From: Persephonella sp.
GTDB lineage: Bacteria > Aquificota > Aquificia > Aquificales > Hydrogenothermaceae
Assembly (NCBI RefSeq): GCF_027023985.1
Contig: NZ_JALVTW010000008.1
Location: forward strand, 1 to 53,944
Length of the DNA: 53,944 nt
Reading direction: 5' to 3'
The translations under genes and the position numbers were made by a program. This document shows, one piece after another, positions 1 to 7,897 of this stretch (its first letter is position 1; every line of letters starts with the position of its first letter). A model generated the notes under the pieces. The model saw nothing but the letters and a program-made list of their open reading frames with translations. It did no database searches and had not been told where the DNA came from.

Positions 1-483
1 ATGATTAGCGAACTGCATAAATTTTATGCAACTGAAAATCTGTAGAAATTTCACAATTTGGGGAAAACATTGATAATAAAGGCTAATAGGTAAATTTTAA
101 GGAGAAATTTATACACATTTAAAAACATAAAATTATCCGCTAAGCCGCAAAAATCTAAGCGCTGGAACTGACCCGCTATTTTGAGGGTATTGTAGCTATG
201 TGACTATAAATCTGGATTTATGCGTTATAAAGGGAAATAGTTTAGATTTTTATTTTGAATTTATTTTTTCTTTTTTTAATTTGCTGAGCTATGGCTTTTA
301 TATAAGCTTCTGATTTTTCTTTATCTCTAAACTTTTTAATTTTCTTTTGAAATTTATCTATATTTTTCTCTTCCTTTTGCAATTCCGAAATTGGACTTTA
401 AAAAGTCTTATAATAAAGTTTACTTATACTGCGATTTTTCTAATATACCTTTCTTTCTGGTATAATTTTTTTAATATCTTTGT
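1..483. other. Gene-poor left edge with palindromes
   Basis: No convincing gene is visible. A plus frame is open from the window edge to a TAG at 43-45 and could be the last codons of a gene outside the window. A near-perfect palindrome (TGCATAAATTTTATGCA) lies at about 13-29. ATAAATCTGGATTTAT at about 205-220 is a second perfect inverted repeat, and GACTTTAAAAAGTC at about 395-408 a third. On the minus strand 242-382 is a 46-codon lysine-rich open frame with no ribosome binding site, probably a remnant or chance. The stretch 125-220 is richer in G+C than its surroundings and could be a structured RNA or an element end, but I could not match it to a family. Confidence 0.4.
461..466 (+). promoter_or_regulatory. 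Candidate -10 box for the folD operon
   Basis: A perfect TATAAT lies 18-30 bases before the two possible starts of the small gene ahead of folD. No good -35 hexamer is at the right distance; the best is a weak TTCTAA at 438-443. It is the only promoter-like signal before this two-gene unit. Confidence 0.35.
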
Positions 484-495
484 GTGGGGAAACAT

Positions 496-759
496 TTGGA
501 AAGCAGTATTTTAGACAGCAACATAGAAGTTGAACTGGAATTTTTAATAGTTTCAAATAGCCTTAATTTAGATACTTTAAGAGATTTACAGGAAAACGAT
601 GAGATAGAAATAACAAATCCCCAATACATCATTACAGTTAATAAACTTCCCTTTTATATCCCAAAAATAAAAGAAGAAAACGGGCTTATCATAGGTAAAA
701 TATTAAAGATATTAGAGCCTTCAGATGCACTAAAATATAAAGAAAAATATTTACTATAG
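496..759 (+). CDS. Small uncharacterised protein upstream of folD
   Basis: Encodes about 87 residues. TTG at 496 is preferred because GGGGA sits just ahead of it; an in-frame GTG at 484 has no such signal. The sequence is acidic, with no membrane segment or signal peptide. Its pattern (VELEFLIVS, an LRDLQENDEIEI stretch, then short beta-like stretches and GKILKIL) loosely resembles the SpoA/FliN C-terminal beta fold. That resemblance is weak and is inference only. The stop is 8 bases before folD, so the two are very probably co-transcribed. I do not recognise a function. Confidence 0.6.
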   Translation: MESSILDSNIEVELEFLIVSNSLNLDTLRDLQENDEIEITNPQYIITVNKLPFYIPKIKEENGLIIGKILKILEPSDALKYKEKYLL

Positions 760-767
760 GAGAGAAA

Positions 768-1655
768 ATGGCAGCTGTTATTTTAGATGGAAAATCCCTC
801 GCTAAGCAAATAAGAGAAGAACTCAAAAAGGAAATAGAGGGATATTTGAAGCAAGGACATAGAAATCCTAATCTGGTTGTTATACTTGTCGGAGAAGACC
901 CTGCAAGTCAGGTATATGTAGAAAACAAAAGAAAAGCCTGCAAAGAAGTCGGTATAAATTCAATGGTTTTTAAACTTCCTGAAAATACTACCCAGACAGA
1001 ACTCCTTGAACTGATAGGAAAATTCAACGGGGATGAGGATATAGATGGTATTTTGGTTCAGCTCCCTTTACCATCACATATAAACACTCAGGAAATAATT
1101 GAAGCAATTAATCCCCATAAAGACGTTGATGGATTTCATCCTGAAAATATGGGTAAGTTAGCCACTGGCAAAGATGATGGGATAATTCCTTGCACTCCCC
1201 TTGGTATCTGGATTATGCTTAAACATTACAAAATTCCTACATTCAAAAGGGATGTTGTTATAGTAGGCGCAAGTAATATTGTAGGAAAACCAATGGGGCT
1301 TTTATTCCTTAAAAATGAGGAAGCTCCTGTATCTATATGTCATATAAACACAAGAGACCTTAAGTCTTACACAAGAATGGCGGAGATACTTATCGTTGCC
1401 GTCGGAAAGCCTGGACTAATCACAGCAGATATGGTTAAAGAAGGTGCTGTTGTAATAGATGTTGGTATTAATAGATTAGAAGATGGTTCTTTAGTTGGTG
1501 ATACTGATTTTGAGGCTTTAAAAGAGAAAGTATCAGCAATAACACCAGTTCCCGGTGGTGTTGGCCCCATGACAGTAGCTTCTTTACTGCTAAATACAGT
1601 GAATATTTATAGAAAAAAACTTGGTTTTGCTCCACATCCTCTTACGCAGATTTGA
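768..1655 (+). CDS. folD: Methylenetetrahydrofolate dehydrogenase/cyclohydrolase
   Basis: Bifunctional cytoplasmic enzyme that interconverts 5,10-methylene-, methenyl- and 10-formyl-tetrahydrofolate for purine and formyl-Met synthesis. The length of 295 residues is normal for FolD. The catalytic Tyr-x3-Lys is visible as YVENK (Tyr50, Lys54), followed by ILVQLPLP, DVDGFHPENMG and the dinucleotide-binding VIVGASNIVGKPM. The C-terminal signature TPVPGGVGPMT is intact. AGGAG sits before the ATG. It is co-oriented with the small gene upstream and converges on the DUF502 gene, overlapping its end by 14 bases. Confidence 0.97.
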   Translation: MAAVILDGKSLAKQIREELKKEIEGYLKQGHRNPNLVVILVGEDPASQVYVENKRKACKEVGINSMVFKLPENTTQTELLELIGKFNGDEDIDGILVQLPLPSHINTQEIIEAINPHKDVDGFHPENMGKLATGKDDGIIPCTPLGIWIMLKHYKIPTFKRDVVIVGASNIVGKPMGLLFLKNEEAPVSICHINTRDLKSYTRMAEILIVAVGKPGLITADMVKEGAVVIDVGINRLEDGSLVGDTDFEALKEKVSAITPVPGGVGPMTVASLLLNTVNIYRKKLGFAPHPLTQI

Positions 1656-2256
1656 TATTATCCCGGGAAACTATACCACCTGATAGAATAATTTTTGTTG
1701 CGTCCTCAACAGACATATCTGTGTGGATTACCTCGTTCTCTTTTACAAAAACTGTATACCCAGAGGTCGGGTTAGGTGCAGTAGGCACATAAACCAGATA
1801 ATAAATCTCTCCATCCACAAGGGTTTTATTTGCAATAAACCCTATTGAATACATGCCTTTTCTGGGGAATTCTACCAAAACAGTTTCTTTAAATTTGCCT
1901 TTTCCCTTTTGATTAAATAGGTTTTCCATTAGCTGTTTTACAGCCAGATAAACAGAGCGGACTATTGGTATTCTGTTTATTAAACTATCCCATAGAGAGA
2001 TAACTTTTTTCCCGAAATAATTCTGGGCAATTAATCCAATAAGAAAAATCAAAACAATTGTAATAAGAAGGCCAATACCCGGAATATTGGGTATTGGCAT
2101 TATATATCTAAGAATAGGTAAAACCAGATTATTTACAAAGGCCAGCAGCCATACAACAATCCATATTGTTATGGCTATAGGAATGAAAACAAATAAACCG
2201 GTTAAAAAAATATCTCTTAGCCTGACAATTAAAACCTTTTTTCTATAATCATTCAC
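1642..2256 (-). CDS. DUF502 family membrane protein
   Basis: About 204 residues, matching the DUF502 family of integral membrane proteins of unknown function. Two hydrophobic segments lie near the N-terminus (starting about IFLTGLFVFIPIAI, then the one after IPGIGLLI), followed by a soluble C-terminal half with the typical PIVRSVYLAVKQLME and YVPTAPNPTSGY stretches. I place the start at GTG 2256: AGGA lies 7 bases upstream and the codon overlaps the stop of the protease gene. An ATG at 2280 would overlap that gene by 32 bases. Close coupling suggests the two act together at the membrane. Confidence 0.88.
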   Translation of the reverse strand: MNDYRKKVLIVRLRDIFLTGLFVFIPIAITIWIVVWLLAFVNNLVLPILRYIMPIPNIPGIGLLITIVLIFLIGLIAQNYFGKKVISLWDSLINRIPIVRSVYLAVKQLMENLFNQKGKGKFKETVLVEFPRKGMYSIGFIANKTLVDGEIYYLVYVPTAPNPTSGYTVFVKENEVIHTDMSVEDATKIILSGGIVSRDNIKSA

Positions 2257-3118
2257 TTTTGCTTCCTGTTGGTGCCCCATTATTTCCCGGTCTTTGATAT
2301 GGAACCGGTATGTATTGAACTGATGGTGTTCCAGCCGGTTGTGGATATAAATCCATTAGTGCATAAACTTCTTCTGGAACATCTGTAGAAACCTTGAGGC
2401 CTAAAGCCTGTAAATGTTCCACAGTCACAGGATAGTCATGGGTATATTTACCGGTTGATAACTCTTCTGCCACTCTTTCTGCGATTTCCTCACTGTAGCC
2501 CTTTTTCAATAATAGCTTTTTAACATTTTCAAACATCTGTTTAAGTGCCTTTTCACTCACATCAATTTTTACCCATGTTGCATCATCAATTTCATCAGGC
2601 TTCTTAAGTTCCTTAATTTTTACTAAAGAGGCTGCAGGTTCCTGTCCAAGCTGAGGGTCAACAGGTCCTAAAACTGCATGTCTATCAAGAATTATCTCAT
2701 CTGCAGCAAGTGCTATAAGTGTTCCTCCTGACATGGCATAATGGGGGACTATTACCCTTACAGGTGCTTCGTGGTCTGCAAGTGCCTGTGCAATCTGTGT
2801 TGCAGCAAGGGCAAGACCACCTGGGGTATGAATAATAAAATCAATAGGTAAATCTTTTGGGGTCATTCTTATGGCTCTTAAAACTTGTTCAGAGTCTTCA
2901 ATGGTAATAAATCTCATCATAAAAAATCCCAGAAAAGAACGAGTTTCTTGTCTGTGAATCATTGTGATAACACGGGATTTTCTTTTTTCTTCTATTGCTC
3001 TGATAAGCCTTTCCCTACTCCACTCTAAAGTCTGGGCTTTTAACATAGGGAATATTAAAAGCAGTATAAATATCAACCAAAATAACTGGTTTAACCACAT
3101 TGCAGCAGATGGATCCAT
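2249..3118 (-). CDS. Membrane-anchored ClpP-like serine protease (SDH/SppA-like)
   Basis: 289 residues of the serine dehydrogenase proteinase (SDH_sah) branch of the ClpP/crotonase fold. One N-terminal membrane segment (LFWLIFILLLIFPML) is followed by a protease domain. HTPGGLA forms the strand-turn near the active site, and HYAMSGGT holds the probable nucleophile Ser, with ILDRHAVLGPVDPQLG after it. These proteins are thought to process membrane or stress-related proteins; the substrate here is unknown. The stop is shared with the GTG start of the DUF502 gene, so translation is probably coupled. Confidence 0.88.
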   Translation of the reverse strand: MDPSAAMWLNQLFWLIFILLLIFPMLKAQTLEWSRERLIRAIEEKRKSRVITMIHRQETRSFLGFFMMRFITIEDSEQVLRAIRMTPKDLPIDFIIHTPGGLALAATQIAQALADHEAPVRVIVPHYAMSGGTLIALAADEIILDRHAVLGPVDPQLGQEPAASLVKIKELKKPDEIDDATWVKIDVSEKALKQMFENVKKLLLKKGYSEEIAERVAEELSTGKYTHDYPVTVEHLQALGLKVSTDVPEEVYALMDLYPQPAGTPSVQYIPVPYQRPGNNGAPTGSKSE

Positions 3119-3129
3119 CTCTATTCCTC

Positions 3130-3810
3130 CTAACCATGTATTTTTTCAAATGCTTCTCTTATTTTGTGCTCCAGTTCTTCTCTAGTTTTAATAGATTTAA
3201 CAATCTCAAATAAATATTGATTATCTTCCATTCCGTTAATTGTTTTTTTGTATTCTCCTTTGTTGTAGCCTTTTTCTTGTCTAATATGATTAAGTATATT
3301 CTTACCTATATATAAAAGATATAATTTTTCAAAAGAAATTGTATTTTTTACCAGTATCCCAAAGAAAAATATTCCAAAATCCAAATCCTGTTTTAAAAAT
3401 CCTTCTGCTACCCTTTCTGCAAGGAATATGATTTTTTTATACTTGCCTGTTTCTCCAAGATAATGATTTATTAGACTTCCATCAATATCTATATTTGTAA
3501 AGTCTTCATTAAGGCCTTTTAAAAATATATCAATAGCATTACTCTCTACTGCTTCTTCAGGTTTTTCATAATCCATAAGTATATAAGACATAATAAAATG
3601 CCATATATCAACGACTTCTATTTGAACATTTTCCATGTCAGGAGTCTGTTTTTTCCACCATTTCCATGGCAGACTATCCACAAGCTCTGCACACTCTATC
3701 CATGTTGCCCGGGCAAAATCTTCTTTTGTCCTTATCTGTCTCCAGTTTTCATTTATTTTTTTGTTTAGTTTGTCCTGTAATTGAAACATCTCAATAAACT
3801 TGTCTTTCAT
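3130..3810 (-). CDS. Dimeric dUTPase (type 2, all-alpha)
   Basis: About 226 residues, recognised as the dUTPase_2 family of all-alpha NTP pyrophosphatases related to MazG, which hydrolyse dUTP to dUMP and keep uracil out of DNA. The metal-binding helix pattern is visible as WIECAELVDSLPWKWWK followed by VEVVDIWHFIMSY-like residues (EVVDIWHF). I choose the second Met (3810) because GGAGTGGAGT lies directly upstream; the first Met at 3822 has no ribosome binding site. It lies 14 bases after the carbonic anhydrase gene. Confidence 0.9.
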   Translation of the reverse strand: MKDKFIEMFQLQDKLNKKINENWRQIRTKEDFARATWIECAELVDSLPWKWWKKQTPDMENVQIEVVDIWHFIMSYILMDYEKPEEAVESNAIDIFLKGLNEDFTNIDIDGSLINHYLGETGKYKKIIFLAERVAEGFLKQDLDFGIFFFGILVKNTISFEKLYLLYIGKNILNHIRQEKGYNKGEYKKTINGMEDNQYLFEIVKSIKTREELEHKIREAFEKIHG

Positions 3811-3824
3811 ACTCCACTCCATAT

Positions 3825-4565
3825 TTATTTTTTCTCAATTATAAGACGGGCATTTATAGGTTGAACAGGTCTGTTATTGTTAACTCCCATTACTTTTTGG
3901 AATTTTTCAATCTGGCTTTTGGACATTTCTATTGGTGTTTCCATAACTATCCATCTGACCCCTTCTGAACAAGGTGGAGTTGTAAGGGAACCTGAATATC
4001 TAAAATAGCTTCTATGTTGTGGTAGCAATGTAGAAGGATTAATATTAACTATTCTGTTTTCCATCCCCGGCTTTGTAGGCATTTTTTGCCACAGTTTTTT
4101 GATAGTTGGATTTTCCCTTCCTTCTTTTACAAACACGCCGATAACTGCTAAATTTCCCTGTCTATCTTTGTGAACAAAATGAATTTCCATAGGGAAATGT
4201 TTGCCTCTTAATGTATGCTCACTTGGGGAATGGAAATGAAACTGTTTCAGGTGAAACTTTTTACTATCAATAGTCATGTATCCACCGCTTGTATAGGTTA
4301 CTTCAATGGTATGTCCATTATTTAGAATTGTTTTGGAGCCTGAGCTGTAATTTATTTTTACATCTTTTAAAGAAGCTCTTATAGGGTCTTTGATATCAAT
4401 AGGAGATTGGTTTTTTCCTATCTTGCACATAATATATCTTGTGCTCATACTTCCCCAGTGCTCTGGGCCATATTTTCCTGTATATCCCCAGTGTTGTGAA
4501 GAGTGATGCACTCCACAGCCGAAAACAAAGGCAGAAATTGCAGCAACAGATAAAACTCTTTTCAT
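3825..4565 (-). CDS. Alpha-carbonic anhydrase, probable lipoprotein
   Basis: 246 residues, hydrating CO2 to bicarbonate outside the cytoplasm. The N-terminus (MKRVLSVAAISAFVFGC) is a short signal peptide ending at Cys17, which fits a lipobox and membrane anchoring, although Phe at -2 is unusual. Zinc ligands are His110, His112 (QFHFHSPSEH) and His129 (EIHFVH); His85 in NNGHTI is the proton-shuttle equivalent. Cys47 and the Cys in TTPPCSEG can form the conserved disulfide. The sequence closely resembles the heat-stable enzymes described from Sulfurihydrogenibium and Persephonella. GGGAGG precedes the start. Confidence 0.95.
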   Translation of the reverse strand: MKRVLSVAAISAFVFGCGVHHSSQHWGYTGKYGPEHWGSMSTRYIMCKIGKNQSPIDIKDPIRASLKDVKINYSSGSKTILNNGHTIEVTYTSGGYMTIDSKKFHLKQFHFHSPSEHTLRGKHFPMEIHFVHKDRQGNLAVIGVFVKEGRENPTIKKLWQKMPTKPGMENRIVNINPSTLLPQHRSYFRYSGSLTTPPCSEGVRWIVMETPIEMSKSQIEKFQKVMGVNNNRPVQPINARLIIEKK

Positions 4566-4577
4566 TTATCTCCCTCC

Positions 4578-5615
4578 CTATTTTATAGATTTTTCTCTAA
4601 GATACTTTGCTGCTTCTTCTGGTGGTGTCGGGTTTATGAAATATTCAGTTCCCAGTTCAAAACCTGCATGAATAGCTATCCTTGGCAGAATTTCTATATA
4701 CCAATGGAAAAATTTATCTATATCATAAAAATAATCAGGTCTACCGGGGATATCTCTTATTGGTGGTGCTGTATGCAAAATCAGATTAAAAGGTGGATTA
4801 TCAAATACTTTTGCCAGTTTTTTTACCGCTATTTGTAAAGTTTTTGCAAGATCTTCTAAATCCTCATCTGTAATATTTGAAAAATCATGGGAATGAAACT
4901 TTGGGAGTATTCTCATTTCAAATGGAAATGCAGATGCATAAGGAGCATAAATTAAAAATCTGTTGTTTTCTTCTATAATTCTTTCTGCATGTTTTCTTTC
5001 ATATTTTATTTCATCACATAAAAAACATCTTTCCTTTTCAACAAAATATTTCCTTGTCTGGTTTATCTGTGTATCTATTCTCTTAGGAATTCGTGGCAGT
5101 GCTATAAGTTGTGAGTGGGAGTGATAAAGACTTTTCCCTGCTTCTTTTCCATGATTTTTGAAAATCTGAACATAATAGATATTTTTGTCCTTATAAAGCT
5201 GTTTCATCCTTTCCCTATAAGCAAGAAGCATAAGGAAAATTTCACCTACGGAAAAGTCTTGTAATTGCTTATAGTGGTCAGGGATATCTATAATAACTTC
5301 GTGATATCCAAACCCACCCATACGGTCATATATATCTTCAGAATCTCTAAAAAAATCTTCTTCAGGTCGGACTGCAGGAAATTTGTTTGGGATTATACGA
5401 ACTTTCCAACCCGGTGTGTTAGGAGAACTTCCGGGTTCTCTAATCGCATAGACTTCAGGTGGAGTTAAATGTTCTTTACCTGGTTCAAAGGGACATTTAT
5501 TTATATCGCCTACTTCCTTTCCCCATCCTACAGGATAGTCATGGGGTCTTTTGGCTCTTTCTTTGGATATAATAACCCACGTATTATTTAGTCTGTTATA
5601 ACGAAGTTCTGGCAT
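4578..5615 (-). CDS. galT: Galactose-1-phosphate uridylyltransferase
   Basis: 345 residues of the GalT branch of the HIT superfamily, transferring UMP between UDP-glucose and galactose-1-phosphate. The nucleophilic His is in the HSHSQLIALP motif at about residue 170. A CFLCDE pair near residue 200 and a lone Cys in CPFEPG near residue 42 are what is left of the zinc or structural sites. Some thermophile members instead act as ADP-glucose phosphorylases, which cannot be separated by eye. GGGAG lies 6 bases before the ATG. It is in the same run as the carbonic anhydrase and DUF507 genes. Confidence 0.9.
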   Translation of the reverse strand: MPELRYNRLNNTWVIISKERAKRPHDYPVGWGKEVGDINKCPFEPGKEHLTPPEVYAIREPGSSPNTPGWKVRIIPNKFPAVRPEEDFFRDSEDIYDRMGGFGYHEVIIDIPDHYKQLQDFSVGEIFLMLLAYRERMKQLYKDKNIYYVQIFKNHGKEAGKSLYHSHSQLIALPRIPKRIDTQINQTRKYFVEKERCFLCDEIKYERKHAERIIEENNRFLIYAPYASAFPFEMRILPKFHSHDFSNITDEDLEDLAKTLQIAVKKLAKVFDNPPFNLILHTAPPIRDIPGRPDYFYDIDKFFHWYIEILPRIAIHAGFELGTEYFINPTPPEEAAKYLREKSIK

Positions 5616-5639
5616 AAGAAACTCCCACGACGGGGAAGA

Positions 5640-6188
5640 TTATAAAAGCCCTCTTCTTTTAAGGGCATCTTCATATATTCTGTTATACAGGATCCTCCAC
5701 TCTGGAGTTCCTTCAATAATTTTCTTTGAATAAGATTTAATTCTCTGTCGGACTTCTCTGTCTATCTCTTTTTCTTCTTTTACAAGTTGCTTGAGCATCT
5801 CAAATACTTTTCTTCTTATTTTGTTAGGATGCTCAAAGATTTCTATGCTATCATCTGTTTCTATATATTTTTTAATTCTATGGGCTATCTGGTTCATTCT
5901 TTCTTCAGGGTCAAGATGTATGTTTCTTTCTTCTGCGAGTTTCTCTTTTACTTTTAAGACCGCTGTTCTATATCTGATGTCTTCTTCTTCTATAAGATGC
6001 ATGTGTTGTTCTACAAGCCTTTCTGCTTCTTCCTCTATTTCTTTTTCTTCTTGAATTGCATTGTTTATTATTTCAAATAATTTATCTCTAAATTCTTCTT
6101 CATTTTCAGCTTCTATATAGTGCTTTTCTATTAATTCCTTTTCTATATTGTTTACAATTCTCTCTACCAGCCTTGCTGGTATTTTCAT
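5640..6188 (-). CDS. DUF507 family protein with internal duplication
   Basis: About 182 residues, highly charged and almost wholly helical, matching the uncharacterised DUF507 family. The two halves look alike: FRDKLFEIINNAIQEEKEIE in the first half corresponds to RRKVFEMLKQLVKEEKEID in the second, suggesting a duplication within the gene. The start is ATG 6188, 7 bases after a perfect GAGGAGG; a TTG further upstream (6203) would lie inside that site. A strong sigma-70 promoter sits at 6221-6248, making this the first gene of the minus-strand run to 1642. Confidence 0.88.
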   Translation of the reverse strand: MKIPARLVERIVNNIEKELIEKHYIEAENEEEFRDKLFEIINNAIQEEKEIEEEAERLVEQHMHLIEEEDIRYRTAVLKVKEKLAEERNIHLDPEERMNQIAHRIKKYIETDDSIEIFEHPNKIRRKVFEMLKQLVKEEKEIDREVRQRIKSYSKKIIEGTPEWRILYNRIYEDALKRRGLL

Positions 6189-6220
6189 TAAAGTCCTCCT
6201 CAAATAATATTCAGAGTGTT

Positions 6221-6248
6221 ATTATATTACACTTTAAATCTTTTTCAA
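6221..6248 (-). promoter_or_regulatory. Sigma-70 promoter for the DUF507-galT-carbonic anhydrase run
   Basis: On the minus strand TTGAAA (6248-6243) is followed after 16 bases by a perfect TATAAT (6226-6221), about 33 bases before the DUF507 start codon. This is one of the best promoters in the window and probably drives the six closely spaced minus-strand genes down to 1642. Confidence 0.75.
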
Positions 6249-6261
6249 AATCAGGGTAAAA

Positions 6262-7158
6262 ATGGGGAAAATAATTTATTTTGACTGGAATATAAAGGAA
6301 AAACCTTCAGATTTTTTAGTAAAGGAAGTGTCTGAACTTGAAAAAGACGAAAACGAGCAGTTTTATCTTTATCTGCTAATTAAAAAAAATATGAACACAA
6401 AAGACATAACAGATAGATTTAAACTGAGTTATGCAGGTTTAAAGGATAAAAATGCAATAACTTTTCAGTATGTAACCTCACAACAATTTTTAGGGAATAC
6501 AATTTTTGAAAAAAATCAAGATAGCTTTTTTGCATTAATTTATCAGGAAAAAGTCCGAAAAAAGCTTAAAATAGGACAGCTTAAAGGAAATAAATTTTCT
6601 ATAAAACTAAAGGGACACAGGTTAAAACTGAAAGACTGGTTTATTAACTATTACGACCTCCAGAGAATAATTAGGAATAGAGAAAGAGGGAAAAAATTAT
6701 TAAAAGAATTAAAATCAGGAATTAAATGGAAACATCTCAAATGGAGAGAAAATTTTTATATTGATGCTTATCTTTCCCATCTATGGAATAAAGCTGTTAT
6801 GTATGCATTAAAACAGAAATATGACGGGTTTTTGGTGGTGGAAAAAGGAGTTAAATATTTTATCCCCTATACAGATCATAATGAGCTAATGTCTGATTTT
6901 TATAAGTTTTTCCCAATTCTGGGATATAAAGTAAAACTATCCTCTGAAGAAGAAAACATTTACAGGGAAATTACCCAAAAAGAAATTCCATTTGACGAAC
7001 TTATGGAAAAATTATCCCAGCTCAGAATAAAAGGTGATTATAGGAAAACATTTCTAAAAGCTGAAGATGTTTATATAAAGGGAGACAGAATTAATTTTTT
7101 CTTACCAAAAGGAGCTTATGCAACAATGTTTCTGAAAAATCAGGAAATTATTCGCTAA
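6262..7158 (+). CDS. truD: TruD-like tRNA pseudouridine synthase
   Basis: 298 residues. The N-terminal pattern is that of TruD, which makes pseudouridine at position 13 of tRNA-Glu: PSDFLVKEVSEL, a Lys-rich turn and then YAGLKDKNAITFQYV, where the Asp of GLKD is the catalytic residue. The NYYDLQR stretch stands for the usual FNYFGxQRFG. The protein is shorter and more diverged than E. coli TruD (about 350 residues), mainly in the middle insertion. AGGG precedes the ATG. Its end overlaps the converging TudS-like gene by 11 bases. Confidence 0.82.
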   Translation: MGKIIYFDWNIKEKPSDFLVKEVSELEKDENEQFYLYLLIKKNMNTKDITDRFKLSYAGLKDKNAITFQYVTSQQFLGNTIFEKNQDSFFALIYQEKVRKKLKIGQLKGNKFSIKLKGHRLKLKDWFINYYDLQRIIRNRERGKKLLKELKSGIKWKHLKWRENFYIDAYLSHLWNKAVMYALKQKYDGFLVVEKGVKYFIPYTDHNELMSDFYKFFPILGYKVKLSSEEENIYREITQKEIPFDELMEKLSQLRIKGDYRKTFLKAEDVYIKGDRINFFLPKGAYATMFLKNQEIIR

Positions 7159-7897
7159 TGAGCTCTTCAGGAAAAATAATATATTTTTTGTAAACAGGGT
7201 CGTTTAATATTTTCTGTTTGAAATCTGGAATTTTGTTGTTTAGCCACTTTTGACCAATTTTTCTGGAAAATATCTTTAAAAAATTTTGATACAAAGGATT
7301 TTTTTTGAATTTCTCTGTCTGTTTTTTGCTAAACAGTTTCAAAATTTCCTCAAAATTTTTTACAAACTGCTGGGTTTCCATTGCTCTGTAATTAAAAAAT
7401 AGATAAAGCTTTGTTAAAAATATATATTTTTTATAAAAATCTTTCAGCATTAGTTCGTCTGCCGCAGGATGATATGGAAATTTTTCTTTAACAGCTATAG
7501 CAAAAAGCCCCTTTCTTCGTCCTATATATCCTTTACCTTCCGGCGTTTTATATGTTTTAGTCCCTGAAAAACCACAGCTTGGGGACTTGCTTTTAAGCAA
7601 AAATCCATCTACTTGTGGAAGATTATCTAAAAATTTATAAGAAAAATCCTTTAGAGGCTTTGTTAAATCCCTACGGGTTTCTGGTTGATATACTTTGTAT
7701 CTGTTTTCTTTCACTACTATTATCTTTGGTCTTGGAACAGGAAGACCTATCTCAACTTCCGGACATACAGGGATAATATCAACGTATTTTAGAAGTTTTT
7801 CCACAAAAGGGTCGTAAGCATTGGTTCCATCATACCGAACATTTTCACCGGCAAGACATCTACTAAGAACAATTACAGGTTTATTGGAACTGCTCAT
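7148..7897 (-). CDS. DUF523 (TudS-like) protein with a DUF1722-like tail
   Basis: 249 residues. The first ~150 match DUF523, a family that includes the [4Fe-4S] thiouracil desulfidase TudS. The three cysteines expected to hold the cluster are present in SRCLAGENVRYDG, PVCPEVEIGLP and SKSPSCGFSGT. The C-terminal ~100 residues are basic and helical and resemble DUF1722, often fused to DUF523. The ATG lies inside the end of the secreted coiled-coil gene (17-base overlap), so it is probably co-transcribed with hemH. The actual substrate is unknown. Confidence 0.87.
   Translation of the reverse strand: MSSSNKPVIVLSRCLAGENVRYDGTNAYDPFVEKLLKYVDIIPVCPEVEIGLPVPRPKIIVVKENRYKVYQPETRRDLTKPLKDFSYKFLDNLPQVDGFLLKSKSPSCGFSGTKTYKTPEGKGYIGRRKGLFAIAVKEKFPYHPAADELMLKDFYKKYIFLTKLYLFFNYRAMETQQFVKNFEEILKLFSKKQTEKFKKNPLYQNFLKIFSRKIGQKWLNNKIPDFKQKILNDPVYKKYIIFPEELISE

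Noticed and set aside
125-220. IS200/IS605-type transposon end or TnpB guide RNA
   Set aside because: The hairpin-rich non-coding patch is suggestive, but there is no transposase or TnpB gene in the window and I could not match the sequence.
242-382. Small lysine-rich gene on the minus strand
   Set aside because: There is no ribosome binding site, the start is non-ATG and the composition is extreme (mostly Lys, Glu, Ile). More likely chance or a remnant.
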